Below are positions 25,053 to 39,500 of a stretch of DNA of 64,000 nt, piece by piece. Numbering within the stretch: the stretch's first letter is position 1; every line of letters starts with the position of its first letter. The stretch spans positions 1 through 64,000 of the forward strand of contig NW_027017981.1 in assembly GCF_032854445.1 (NCBI RefSeq), read 5' to 3'. The notes beneath the pieces are model-generated. The model saw only the letters and a program-made list of their open reading frames with translations, was not told where the DNA came from and did not search any database. A program made the translations under genes and the position numbers. The stretch comes from Liolophura sinensis (lineage: Eukaryota; Mollusca; Polyplacophora; Chitonida; Chitonidae).

Positions 25053-28000
25053 GTGCCCAACAACGGCTCTTACTCCATGGAAACTAGGGAAATTTGCAAT
25101 TTTTCAACTGCTGCCGATGCCTGTCTCAATTCCGTTTTTTTTGGCACCTTATCAATGTGGGCCTGTGGTCAGTTGTACTTTTTACAGCAGACTGTATCAA
25201 GTACCTTGTGTTTTTTATGTACAAATGGTGTGGTTGTTCTACACGTAGATAAAGACATTGAGATTGTCTTGGACTTAGAAGTAAGACAATTGCTGGGTGA
25301 GTTAAATGGGCTTAGCCCAAATATTTGACGTCTTCTGGGCTACCGAAGGGCACATAACTTATAGTCAAAAGTTGAATATAGTAATGACCAGTCGCGATGG
25401 TACATAGTACAGTGTAGCCGATTTCAATTAACAAAAAGACCAGGCAAAAATGCAAAAGTGGAAAAACTGTTCCAGTGCTGCTGGTAAGAGGCTAATCCGA
25501 CGTATTTTGTGACGAGAAATCGAATGGTGCAAACCGCGTTACTCTCCGACCAATACTTTTGGCTGTAGCGACAATTGAATGATCATTGATGTCATAATCA
25601 CGTGCCCAGCAACGGCTCTTACTCCATGGAAACCAGGGAAATTTGCAATTATTCAACAGTTGCCGATGCCTGGCTCAATTCCGCTTCTTTTGGCACCTTA
25701 TTAATGTGGGCCTGTGGTCAGTTGTACTTTTTACAGCAGACTGTATCAAGTACCTTGTGTTTTTTATGTACAAATGGTGTGGTTGTTCTACACGTAGATA
25801 AAGACATTGAGATTGTCTTGGACTTAGAAGTAAGACAATTGCTGAGTGAGTTAAATGGGCTTAGCCCAAACATTTGAGGTCTTTTGGGCTACCGAAGGGC
25901 ACATAACTTATAGTCAAAAGTTAAATATAGTAATGACCAGTGGCGATGGTACACAGTACAGTGTAGCCGATTTCAATTAACAAAAAGACCAGGCAAAAAT
26001 GCAAAAGTGGAAAAACTGTTCCAGTGCTGCTGGTAAGAGGCTAACCCGACGTATTTTGTGACGAGAAATCGAATGGTGCAAACCGCGTTGCTCTCCAACC
26101 AATACTTTTGGCTGTAGCGACAATTGAATGATCATTGATGTCATAATCACGTGCCCAGCAACGGCTCTTACTCCATGGAAACCAGGGAAATTTGCAATTT
26201 TTCAACAGCTGCCGATGCCTGGCTCAATTCCGCATCTTTTGGCACCTTATTAATGTGGGTCTGTGGTCAGTTGTACTTTTTACAGCAGACTGTATCAAGT
26301 ACCTTGTTTTTTTTATGTACAAATGGTCTGGTTTTTCTACACGTAGATAAAGACATTGAGATTGTCTTGGACTTAGAAGTAAGACAATTGCTGGGTGAGT
26401 TAAATGGGCTTAGCCCAAAGATTTGACGTCTTCTGGGCTACCGAAGGGCACATAACTTATAGTCAAAAGTTGAATATAGTAATGACCAGTCGCGATGGTA
26501 CATAGTACAGTGTAGCCGATTTCAATTAACAAAAAGACCAGGCAAAAATGCAAAAGTGGAAAAACTGTTCCATTGTTGCTTGTAAGAGGCTAATCCGACG
26601 TATTTTGTGACGAAAAATCGAATGGTGCAAACCGCGTTGCTCTCCGACCAATACTTTTGGCTGTAGCGACAATTGAATGATCATTGATGTCATAATCACG
26701 TGCCCAGCAACGGCTCTTACTCCATGGAAACCAGGGAAATTTGCAATTTTTCAACAGATGCCGGTGCCTGGCTCAATTCCGCATCTTTTGGCACCTTATT
26801 AATGTGGGCCTGTGGTCAGTTGTACTTTTTACAGCAGACTGTATCAAGTACCTTGTGTTTTTTATGTACAAATGGTCTGGTTTTTCTACACGTAGATAAA
26901 GACATTGAGATTGTCTTGGACTTAGAAGTAAGACAATTGCTGGGTGAGTTAAATGGGCTTAGCCCAAACATTTGAGGTCTTTTGGGCTACCGAAGGGCAC
27001 ATAACTTATAGTCAAAAGTTAAATATAGTAATGACCAGTGGCGATGGTACACAGTACAGTGTAGCCGATTTCAATTAACAAAAAGACTAGGCAAAAATGC
27101 AAAAGTGGAAAAACTGTTCCAGTGCTGCTGGTAAGAGGCTAACCCGACGTATTTTGTGACGAGAAATCGAATGGTGCAAACCGCGTTGCTCTCCAACCAA
27201 TACTTTTGGCTGTAGCGACAATTGAATGATCATTGATGTCATAATCACGTGCCCAGCAACGGCTCTTACTCCATGGAAACCAGGGAAATTTGCAATTTTT
27301 CAACAGCTGCCGATGCCTGGCTCAATTCCGCATCTTTTGGCACCTTATTAATGTGGGTCTGTGGTCAGTTGTACTTTTTACAGCAGACTGTATCAAGTAC
27401 CTTGTTTTTTTTATGTACAAATGGTCTGGTTTTTCTACACGTAGATAAAGACATTGAGATTGTATTGGACTTAGAAGTAAGACAATTGCTGGGTGAGTTA
27501 AATGGGCTTAGCCCAAAGATTTGACGTCTTCTGGGCTACCGAAGGGCACATAACTTATAGTCAAAAGTTGAATATAGTAATAACCAGTCGCGATGGTACA
27601 TAGTACAGTGTAGCCGAATTCAATTAACAAAAAGACCAGGCAAAAATGCAAAAGTGGAAAAACTGTTCCAGTTCTCCTGGTAAGAGGCTAATCCGACGTA
27701 TTTTGTGACGAGAAATCGAATGGTGCAAACCGCGTTGCTCTCCGACCAATACTTTTGGCTGTAGCGACAATTCAATGATCATTGATGTCATAACCACTTG
27801 CCCAGCAACGGGTCTTACTCCATGGAAACCAGAGAAATTTGCAATTTTTCAACTGCTGCCGATGACTGGCTCAATTCCGCTTCTTTTGGCACCTTATTAA
27901 TGTGGGCCTGTGGTCAGTTGTACTTTTTACAGCAGACTGTATCAAGTACCTTGTGTTTTTTATGTACAAATGGTGTGGTTTTTCTACACGTAGATAAAGA

Positions 28001-30542
28001 CATTGAGATTGTCTTGGACTTAGAAGGAAGACAATTGCTGGGTGAGTTAAATGCGCGGAGAGAAAAGATTTGAGGTCTTCTGGGCTACCAAAGGGCACAT
28101 AACTTATAGTCAAAAGTTAAATATAGTAATGACCAGTCGCGATGGTACATAGTACAGTGTAGCCGATTTCAATTAACAAAAAAACCAGGCAAAAATGCAA
28201 AAGTGGAAAAACTGTTCCAGTGTTGCTGGTAAGAGGCTATTCCGACGTATTTTCTGACGAGAAATCGAATGGTGCAAACCGCGTTGCTCTCCGACCAATA
28301 CTTTTGGCTGTAGCGACAATTGAATGATCATTGATGTCATAATCACGTGCCCAGCAACGGCTCTTACTCCATGGAAACCAGAGAAATTTGCAATTTTTCA
28401 CCTGCTGCCGATGCCTGGCTCAATTCCGCATCTTTTGGCACCTTATTAATGTGGGCCTGTGGTCAGTTGTACTTTTTACAGCAGACTGTATCAAGTACCT
28501 TGTGTTTTTTATGTACAAATGGTGTGGTTTTTCTACACGTAGATAAAGACATTGAGATTGTCTTGGACTTAGAAGTAAGACAATTGCTGGGTGAGTTAAA
28601 TGGGCTTAGCCCAAATATTTGACGGCTTCTGGGCTACCGAAGGGCACATAACTTGTAGTCAAAAGTTGAATATAGTAATGACCAGTCGCGATGGTACATA
28701 GTACAGTGTAGCCGATTTCAATTAACAAAAAGACCAGGCAAAAATGCAAAAGTGGAAAAACTGTTCCAGTGTTGCTGGTAAGAGGCTAATCCGACGTATT
28801 TTGTGACGAGAAATCGAATGGTGCAAACCGCGTTACTTTCCGACCAACACTTTTGGCTGTAGCGACAATTGAATGATCATTGATGTCATAATCACGTGCC
28901 CAGCAACGGCTCTTACTCCATGGAAACCAGGGAAATTTGCAATTATTCAACAGTTGCCGATGCCTGGCTCAATTCCGCTTCTTTTGGCACCTTATTAATG
29001 TGGGCCTGTGGTCAGTTGTACTTTTTACAGCAGACTGTATCAAGTACCTTGTGTTTTTTATGTACAAATGGTGTGGTTTTTCTACACGTAGATAAAGACA
29101 TTGAGATTGTCTTGGACTTAGAAGTAAGACAATTGCTGAGTGAGTTAAATGGGCTTAGCCCAAAGATTTGACGTCTTCTGGGCTACCGAAGGGCACATAA
29201 CTTATAGTCAAAAGTTGAATATAGTAATGACCAGTCGCGATGGTACATAGTACAGTGTAGCCGATTTCAATTAACAAAAAGACCAGGCAAAAATGCAAAA
29301 GTGGAAAAACTGTTCCAGTGTTGCTGGTAAGAGGCTAATCCGACGTATTTTGTGACGAGAAATCGAATGGTGCAAACCGCGTTGCTCTCCGACCAATACT
29401 TTTGGCTGTAGCGACAATTGAATGATCATTGATGTCATAATCACGTGCCCAGCAACGGCTCTTACTCCATGGAAACCAGGGAAGTTTGCAATATTTCAAC
29501 AGGTGCCGATGCCTGGCTCAATTCCGCTTCTTTTGGCACCTTATTAATGTGGGTCTGTGGTCAGTTGTACTTTTTACAGCAGACTGTATCAAGTACCTTG
29601 TGATTTTTATGTACAAATGGTCTGGTTTTTCTACACTTAGATAAAGACTTTGAGATTGTCTTGGACTTAGAAGTAAGACAATTGCTGGGTGAGTTAAATG
29701 GGGTTAGCCCAAAGATTTGACATCTTCTGGGCTACCGAAGGGCACATAACTTATAGTAAAAAGTTGAATATAGTAATGACCAGTCGCGATGGTACATAGT
29801 ACAGTGTAGCCGATTTCAATTAACAAAAAGACCAGGCAAAAATGCAAAAGTGGAAAAACTGTTCCAGTGCTGCTGGTAAGAGGCTAATCCGACGTATTTT
29901 GTGACGAGAAATCGAATGGTGCAAACCGCGTTGCTCTCCAACCAATACTTTTGGCTGTAGCGACAATTGAATGATCATTGATGTCATAATCACGAGCCCA
30001 GCAACGGCTCTTACTCCATGGAAACCAGGGAAATTTGCAATTTTTCAACAGCTGCCGATGCCTGGCTCAATTCCGCATCTTTTGGCACCTTATTAATGTG
30101 GGTCTGTGGTCAGTTGTACTTTTTACAGCAGACTGTATCAAGTACCTTGTGTTTTTTATGTACAAATGGTGTGGTTTTTCTACACGTAGATAAAGACATT
30201 GAGATTGTCTTGGACTTAGAAGTAAGACAATTGCTGGGTGAGTTAAATGGGCTTAGCCCAAAGATTTGAGGTCTTTTGGGCTACCGAAGGGCACATAACT
30301 TATAGTCAAAAGTTAAATATAGTAATGACCAGTGGCGATGGTACACAGTACAGTGTAGCCGATTTCAATTAACAAAAAGACCAGGCAAAAATGCAAAAGT
30401 GGAAAAACTGTTCCAGTGCTGCTGGTAAGAGGCTAATCCGACGTATTTTGTGACGAGAAATCGAATGGTGCAAACCGCGTTGCTCTCCGACCAATACTTT
30501 TGGCTGTAGCGACAATTGAATGATCATTGATGTCATAACCAC
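25053..30542 (+). repeat. 10-monomer continuation of copy 2
   Basis: Unit starts: 25053 C (CCCAACAACGG), 25602 V, 26151 F, 26700 G, 27249 F (GATTGTATTGG), 27798 D2 (CTACCAAAGGG), 28347 P, 28896 V2, 29445 I, 29994 E. It parallels 6935-10776 but holds one additional F-G pair (26151-27248) and unfused V2 and I units. All spacings are 549 bp. The V2-I pair here is the intact form of the chimera at 9679. Confidence 0.88.
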
Positions 30543-33500
30543 TTGCCCAGCAACGGGTCTTACTCCATGGAAACCAGAGAAATTTGCAATTTTTCAACTG
30601 CTGCCGATGACTGGCTCAATTCCGCTTCTTTTGGCACCTTATTAATGTGGGCCTGTGGTCAGTTGTACTTTTTACAGCAGACTGTATCAAGTACCTTGTG
30701 TTTTTTATGTACAAATGGTCTGGTTTTTCTACACGTAGATAAAGACATTGAGATTGTCTTGGACTTAGAAGGAAGACAATTGCTGGGTGAGTTAAATGCG
30801 CGTAGAGAAAAGATTTGAGGTCTTCTGGGCTACCGAAGGGCACATAACTTATAGTCAAAAGTTAAATATAGTAATGACCAGTCGCGATGATACATAGTAC
30901 AGTGTAGCCGATTTCAATTAACAAAAAGACCAGGCAAAAATGCAAAAGTGGAAAAACTGTTCCAGTGTTGCTGGTAAGAGGCTAATCCGACGTATTTTCT
31001 GACGAGAAATCGAATGGTGCAAACCGCGTTGCTCTCCGACCAATACTTTTGGCTGTAGCGACAATTGAATGATCATTGATGTCATAATCACGTGCCCAGC
31101 AACGGCTCTTACTCCATGGAAACCAGAGAAATTTGCAATTTTTCACCTGCTGCCGATGCCTGGCTCAATTCCGCATCTTTTGGCACCTTATTAATGTGGG
31201 CCTGTGGTCAGTTGTACTTTTTACAGCAGACTGTATCAAGTACCTTGTGTTTTTTATGTACAAATGGTGTGGTTTTTCTACACGTAGATAAAGACATTGA
31301 GATTGTCTTGGACTTAGAAGTAAGACAATTGCTGGGTGAGTTAAATGGGCTTAGCCCAAAGATTTGAGGTCTTTTGGGCTACCGAAGGGCACATAACTTA
31401 TAGTCAAAAGTTAAATATAGTAATGACTAGTGGCGATGGTACACAGTACAGTGTAGCCGATTTCAATTAACAAAAAGACCAGGCAAAAATGCAAAAGTGG
31501 AAAAACTGTTCCAGTGCTGCTGGTAAGAGGCTAATCCGACGTATTTTGTGACGAGAAATCGAATGGTGCAAACCGCGTTGCTCTCCGACCAATACTTTTG
31601 GCTGTAGCGACAATTGAATGATCATTGATGTCATAACCACTTGCCCAGCAACGGGTCTTACTCCATGGAAACCAGAGAAATTTGCAATTTTTCAACTGCT
31701 GCCGATGACTGGCTCATTCCGCTTCTTTTGGCACCTTATTAATGTGGGCCTGTGGTCAGTTGTACTTTTTACAGCAGACTGTATCAAGTACCTTGTGTTT
31801 TTTATGTACAAATGGTGTGGTTTTTCTACACGTAGATAAAGACATTGAGATTGTCTTGGACTTAGAAGGAAGACAATTGCTGGGTGAGTTAAATGCGCGT
31901 AGAGAAAAAGATTTGAGGTCTTCTGGGCTACCGAAGGGCACATAACTTATAGTCAAAAGTTAAATATAGTAATGACCAGTCGCGATGGTACATAGTACAG
32001 TGTAGCCGATTTCAATTAACAAAAAGACCAGGCAAAAATGCAAAAGTGGAAAAACTGTTCCAGTGCTGCTGGTAAGAGGCTAATCCGACGTATTTTCTGA
32101 CGAGAAATCGAATGGTGCAAACCGCGTTGCTCTCCGACCAATACTTTTGGCTGTAGCGACAATTGAATGATCATTGATGTCATAATCACGTGCCCAGCAA
32201 CGGCTCTTACTCCATGGAAACCAGAGAAATTTGAAATTTTTCACCTGCTGCCGATGCCTGGCTCAATTCCGCATCTTTTGGCACCTTATTAATGTGGGCC
32301 TGTGGTCAGTTGTACTTTTTACAGCAGACTGTATCAAGTACCTTGTGTTTTTTATGTACAAATGGTGTGGTTTTTCTACACGTAGATAAAGACATTGAGA
32401 TTGTCTTGGACTTAGAAGTAAGACAATTGCTGGGTGAGTTAAATGGGCTTAGCCCAAAGATTTGACGTCTTCTGGGCTACCGAAGGGCACATAACTTATA
32501 GTCAAAAGTTGAATATAGTAATGACCGGTCGCGATGGTACATAGTACAGTGTAGCCGATTTCAATTAACAAAAAGACCAGGCAAAAATTCAAAAGTGGAA
32601 AAACTGTTCCAGTGCTGCTGGTAAGAGGCTAATCCGACGTATTTTCTGACGAGAAATCGAATGGTGCAAACCGCGTTACTCTCCGACCAATACTTTTGGC
32701 TGTAGCGACAATTGAATGATCATTGATGTCATAATCACGTGCCCAGCAACGGCTCTTACTCCATGGAAACCAGGGAAATTTGCAATTATTCAACAGTTGC
32801 CGATGCCTGGCTCAATTCCGCTTCTTTTGGCACCTTATTAATGTGGGCCTGTGGTCAGTTGTACTTTTTACAGCAGACTGTATCAAGTACCTTGTGTTTT
32901 TTATGTACAAATGGTGTGGTTTTTCTACACGTAGATAAAGACATTGAGATTGTCTTGGACTTAGAAGTAAGACAATTGCTGAGTGAGTTAAATGGGCTGA
33001 GCCCAAAGATTTGACGTCTTCTGGGCTACCGAAGGGCACATAACTTATAGTCAAAAGTTGAATATAGTAATGACCAGTCGCGATGGTACATAGTACAGTG
33101 TAGCCGATTTCAATTAACAAAAAGACCAGGCAAAAATGCAAAAGTGGAAAAACTGTTCCAGTGTTTGCTGGTAAGAGGCTAATCCGACGTATTTTGTGAC
33201 GAGAAATCGAATGGTACAAACCGCGTTGCTCTCCGACCAATACTTTTGGCTGTAGCGACAATTGAATGATCATTGATGTCATAATCACGTGCCCAGCAAC
33301 GGCTCTTACTCCATGGAAACCAGGGAAATTTGCAATATTTCAACAGGTGCCGATGCCTGGCTCAATTCCACATCTTTTGGCACCTTATTTATGTGGGTCT
33401 GTGGTCAGTTGTACTTTTTACAGCAGACTGTATCAAGTACCTTGTGTTTTTTATGTGCAAATTTTGTGGTTTTTCTACAAGTAGATAAAGACATTGAGAT

Positions 33501-36500
33501 TGTCTTGGACTTAGAAGTAAGACAATTGCTGGGTGAGTTAAATGGGCTTAGCCCAAAGATTTGACGTCTTCTGGGCTACCGAAGGGCACATAACTTATAG
33601 TCAAAAGTTGAATATAGTAATGACCGGTCGCGATGGTACATAGTACAGTGTAGCCGATTTCAATTAACAAAAAGACCAGGCAAAAATGCAAAAGTGGAAA
33701 AACTGTTCCAGTGCTGCTGGTAAGACGCTAATCCGACGTATTTTCTGACGAGAAATCGAATGGTGCAAACCGCGTTGCTCTCCGACCAATACTTTTGGCT
33801 GTAGCGACAATTGAATGATCATTGATGTCATAATCACGTGCCCAGCAACGGCTCTTACTCCATGGAAACAAGGGAAATTTGCAATTTTTCAACTGCTGCC
33901 GATGCCTGGCTCAATTCCGCTTCTTTTGGCACCTTATCAATGTGGGCCTGTGGTCAGTTGTACTTTTTACAGCAGACTGTATCAAGTACCTTGTGTTTTT
34001 TATGTACAAATGGTGTGGTTTTTCTACACGTAGATAAAGACATTGAGATTGTCTTGGACTTAGAAGTAAGACAATTGCTGGGTGAGTTAAATGGGCTTAG
34101 CCAAAGATTTGACGTCTTCTGGGCTACCGAAGGGCACATAACTTATAGTCAAAAGTTGAATATAGTAATGACCGGTCGCGATGGTACATAGTACAGTGTA
34201 GCCGATTTCAATTAACAAAAAGACCAGGCAAAAATGCAAAAGTGGAAAAACTGTTCCAGTGCTGCTGGTAAGAGGCTAATCCGACGTATTTTGTGACGAG
34301 AATCGAATGGTACAAACCGCGTTGCTCTCCGACCAATACTTTTGGCTGTAGCGACAATTGAATGATCATTGATGTCATAATCACGTGCCCAGCAACGGCT
34401 CTTACTCCATGGAAACCAGGGAAATTTGCAATATTTCAACAGGTGCCGATGCCTGGCTCAATTCCACATCTTTTGCACCTTATTTATGTGGGTCTGTGGT
34501 CAGTTGTACTTTTTACAGCAGACTGTATCAAACATCTTGTGTTTTTTATGTACAAATGGTGTGGTTTTTCTACACGTAGATAAAGACATTGAGATTATCT
34601 TGGACTTAGAAGTAAGACAATTGCTGGGTGAGTTAAATGGGCTTAGCCCAAAGATTTGACATCTTCTGGGCTACCGAAAAGCACATAACTTATAGTCAAA
34701 AGTTGAATATAGTAATGACCAGTCGCGATGGTACATAGTACAGTGTAGCCGATTTCAATTAACAAAAAGACCAGGCCAAAATGCAAAAGTGGAAAAACTG
34801 TTCCAGTGCTGCTGGTAAGAGGCTAATCCGACATATTTTGTGACGAGAAATCGAATGGTGCAAACCGCGTTGCTCTCCGACCAATACTTTTGGCTGTAGC
34901 GACAATTGAATGATCATTGATGTCATAATCACGTGCCCAGCAACGGCTCTTACTCCATGGAAACCAGGGAAATTTGCAATTTTTCAACAGCTGCCGATCC
35001 CTGGCTCAATTCCGCATCTTTTGGCACCTTATTAATGTGGGTCTGTGGTCAGTTGTACTTTTTACAGCAGACTGTATCAAGTACCTTGTGTTTTTCATGT
35101 ACAAATGGTGTGGTTTTTCTACACGTAGATAAAGACATTGAGATTGTCTTGGACTTAGAAGTAAGACAATTGCTGGGTGAGTTAAATGGGCTTAGCCCAA
35201 AGATTTGACGTCTTCTGGGCTACCGAAGGGCACATAACTTATAGTCAAAAGTTGAATATAGTAATAACCAGTCGCGATGGTACATAGTACAGTGTAGCCG
35301 ATTTCAATTAACAAAAAGACCAGGCAAAAATGCAAAAGTGGAAAAACTGTTCCAGTGCTGCTGGTAAGAGGCTAATCCGACGTATTTTCTGACGAGAAAT
35401 CGAATGGTGCAAACCGCGTTGCTCTCCGACCATTACTTTTGGCTGTAGCGACAATTGAATGATCATTGATGTCATAATCACGTGCCCAGCAACGGCTCTT
35501 ACTCCATGGAAACCAGAGAAATTTGCAATTTTTCACCTGCTGCCGATGCCTGGCTCAATTCCGGATCTTTTGGCACCTTATTAATGTGGGCCTGTGGTCA
35601 GTTGTACTTTTTACAGCAGACTGTATCAAGTACCTTGTGTTTTTTATGTACAAATGGTGTGGTTTTTCTACACGTAGATAAAGACATTGAGATTGTCTTG
35701 GACTTAGAAGTAAGACAATTGCTGGGTGAGTTAAATGGGCTTAGCCCAAAGATTTGACGTCTTCTGGGCTACCGAAGGGCACATAACTTATAGTCAAAAG
35801 TTGAATATAGTAATGACCGGTCGCGATGGTACATAGTACAGTGTAGCCGATTTCAATTAACAAAAAGACCAGGCAAAAATGCAAAAGTGGAAAAACTGTT
35901 CCAGTGCTGCTGGTAAGAGGCTAATCCGACGTATTTTCTGACGAGAAATCGAATGGTGCAAACCGCGTTGCTCTCCGACCAATACTTTTGGCTGTAGCGA
36001 CAATTGAATGATCATTGATGTCATAATCACGTGCCCAGCAACGGCTCTTACTCCATGGAAACCAGGGAAATTTGCAATTTTTCAACTGCTGCCGATGCCT
36101 GGCTCATTCCTCTTCTTTTGGGACCTTATCAATGTGGGCCTGTGGTCAGTTGTACTTTTTACAGCAGGACTGTATCAAGTACCTTGTGTTTTTTATGTAC
36201 AAATGGTGTGGTTTTTCTACACGTAGATAAAGACATTGAGATTGTCTTGGACTTAGAAGTAAGACAATTGCTGGGTGAGTTAAATGGGCTTAGCCCAAAG
36301 ATTTGACGTCTTCTGGGCTACCGAAGGGCACATAACTTATACTCAAAAGTTGAATATAGTAATAACCAGTCGCGATGGTACATAGTACAGTGTAGCCGAT
36401 TTCAATTAACAAAAAGACCAGGCAAAAATGCAAAAGTGGAAAAACTGTTCCAGTGTTGCTGGTAAGAGGCTAATCCGACGTATTTTGTGACGAGAAATCG

Positions 36501-36579
36501 AATGGTGCAAACCGCGTTACTCTCCGACCAATACTTTTGGCTGTAGCGACAATTCAATGATCATTGATGTCATAACCAC
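30543..36579 (+). repeat. 11-monomer transition block, D-P dimers then V, I, C', I2, F', P, S
   Basis: Unit starts: 30543 D, 31092 P, 31641 D, 32190 P (TTGAAATTTTTC), 32739 V2 (GGGCTGAGCCC), 33289 I with K patch, 33838 C' (AAACAAGGG), 34385 I2 (AAACATCTTG), 34933 F' (GATCCCTGG), 35482 P (CCGGATC), 36031 S. The first four units are two D-P pairs in tandem. From about 34 kb the marks ACCGAAAAGCAC and AGGCCAAAATG appear; I do not find them upstream. Several single-base losses lie at 31717, 34101, 34301, 34474 and 36107. Confidence 0.85.
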
Positions 36580-39500
36580 TTGCCCAGCAACGGGTCTTAC
36601 TCCATGGAAACCAGAGAAATTTGCAATTTTTCAACTGCTGCCGATGACTGGCTCAATTCCGCTTCTTTTGGCACCTTATTAATGTGGGCCTGTGGTCAGT
36701 TGTACTTTTTACAGCAGACTGTATCAAGCACCTTGTGTTTTTTATGTACAAATGGTGTGGTTTTTCTACACGTAGATAAAGACATTGAGATTGTCTTGGA
36801 CTTAGAAGGAAGACAATTGCTGGGTGAGTTATATGCGCGTAGAGAAAAGATTTGAGGTCTTCTGGGCTACCGAAGGGCACATAACTTATAGTCAAAAGTT
36901 AAATATAGTAATGACCAGTCGCGATGGTACATAGTACAGTGTAGCCGATTTCAATTAACAAAAAGACCAGGCAAAAATGCAAAAGTGGAAAAACTGTTCC
37001 AGTGCTGCTGGTAAGAGGCTAATCCGACGTATTTTCTGACGAGAAATCGAATGGTGCAAACCGCGTTGCTCTCCGACCAATACTTTTGGCTGTAGCGACA
37101 ATTGAATGATCATTGATGTCATAATCACGTGCCCAGCAACGGCTCTTACTCCATGGAAACCAGAGAAATTTGAAATTTTTCACCTGCTGCCGATGCCTGG
37201 CTCAATTCCGCATCTTTTGGCACCTTATTAATGTGGGCCTGTGGTCAGTTGTACTTTTTACAGCAGACTGTATCAAGTACCTTGTGTTTTTTATGTACAA
37301 ATGGTGTGGTTTTTCTACACGTAGATAAAGACATTGAGATTGTCTTGGACTTAGAAGTAAGACAATTGCTGGGTGAGTTAAATGGGCTTAGCCCAAAGAT
37401 TTGACGTCTTCTGGGCTACCGAAGGGCACATAACTTATAGTCAAAAGTTGAATATAGTAATGACCGGTCGCGATGGTACATAGTACAGTGTAGCCGATTT
37501 CAATTAACAAAAAGACCAGGCAAAAATGCAAAAGTGGAAAAACTGTTCCAGTGCTGCTGGTAAGAGGCTAATCCGACGTATTTTCTGACGAGAAATCGAA
37601 TGGTGCAAACCGCGTTGCTCTCCGACCAATACTTTTGGCTGTAGCGACAATTGAATGATCATTGATGTCATAATCACGTGCCCAGCAACGGCTCTTACTC
37701 CATGGAAACCAGGGAAATTTGCAATTTTTCAACTGCTGCCGATGCCTGGCTCAATTCCGCATCTTTTGGCACCTTATCAATGTGGGTCTGTGGTCAGTTG
37801 TACTTTTTACAGCAGACTGTATCAAGTACCTTGTGTTTTTTATGTACAAATGGTGTGGTTTTTCTACACGTAGATAAAGACATTGAGATTGTCTTGGACT
37901 TAGAAGTAAGACAATTGCTGAGTGAGTTAAATGGGCTTAGCCCAAAGATTTGACGTCTTCTGGGCTACCGAAGGGCACATAACTTATAGTCAAAAGTTGA
38001 ATATAGTAATGACCAGTCGCGATGGTACATAGTACAGTGTAGCCGATTTCAATTAACAAAAAGACCAGGCAAAAATGCAAAAGTGGAAAAACTGTTCCAG
38101 TGTTGCTGGTAAGAGGCTAATCCGACGTATTTTGTGACGAGAAATCGAATGGTGCAAACCGCGTTACTCTCCGACCAATACTTTTGGCTGTAGCGACAAT
38201 TGAATGATCATTGATGTCATAATCACGTGCCCAGCAACGGCTCTTACTCCATGGAAACCAGGGAAATTTGCAATTATTCAACAGTTGCCGATGCCTGGCT
38301 CAATTCCGCTTCTTTTGGCACCTTATTAATGTGGGCCTGTGGTCAGTTGTACTTTTTACAGCAGACTGTATCAAGTACCTTGTGTTTTTTATGTACAAAT
38401 GGTGTGGTTTTTCTACACGTAGATAAAGACATTGAGATTGTCTTGGACTTAGAAGTAAGACAATTGCTGAGTGAGTTAAATGGGCTGAGCCCAAAGATTT
38501 GACGTCTTCTGGGCTACCGAAGGGCACATAACTTATAGTCAAAAGTTGAATATAGTAATGACCGGTCGCGATGGTACATAGTACAGTGTAGCCGATTTCA
38601 ATTAACAAAAAGACCAGGCAAAAATGCAAAAGTGGAAAAACTGTTCCAGTGCTGCTGGTAAGAGGCTAATCCGACGTATTTTGTGACGAGAAATCGAATG
38701 GTACAAACCGCGTTGCTCTCCGACCAATACTTTTGGCTGTAGCGACAATTGAATGATCATTGATGTCATAATCACGTGCCCAGCAACGGCTCTTACTCCA
38801 TGGAAACCAGGGAAATTTGCAATATTTCAACAGGTGCCGATGCCTGGCTCAATTCCACATCTTTTGGCACCTTATTTATGTGGGTCTGTGGTCAGTTGTA
38901 CTTTTTACAGCAGACTGTATCAAACATCTTGTGTTTTTTATGTACAAATGGTGTGGTTTTTCTACACGTAGATAAAGACATTGAGATTATCTTGGACTTA
39001 GAAGTAAGACAATTGCTGGGTGAGTTAAATGGGCTTAGCCCAAAGATTTGACATCTTCTGGGCTACCGAAAAGCACATAACTTATAGTCAAAAGTTGAAT
39101 ATAGTAATGACCAGTCGCGATGGTACATAGTACAGTGTAGCCGATTTCAATTAACAAAAAGACCAGGCCAAAATGCAAAAGTGGAAAAACTGTTCCAGTG
39201 CTGCTGGTAAGAGGCTAATCCGACATATTTTGTGACGAGAAATCGAATGGTGCAAACCGCGTTGCTCTCCGACCAATACTTTTGGCTGTAGCGACAATTG
39301 AATGATCATTGATGTCATAATCACGTGCCCAGCAACGGCTCTTACTCCATGGAAACCAGGGAAATTTGCAATTTTTCAACAGCTGCCGATCCCTGGCTCA
39401 ATTCCGCATCTTTTGGCACCTTATTAATGTGGGTCTGTGGTCAGTTGTACTTTTTACAGCAGACTGTATCAAGTACCTTGTGTTTTTCATGTACAAATGG

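Noticed and set aside
32812-33288. 158-codon open frame on the minus strand, and similar 80-109-codon minus-strand frames
   Set aside because: These are antisense readings of the same satellite. The length comes from a chance extra base at about 33164 that joins two frames. There is no conservation in other units.
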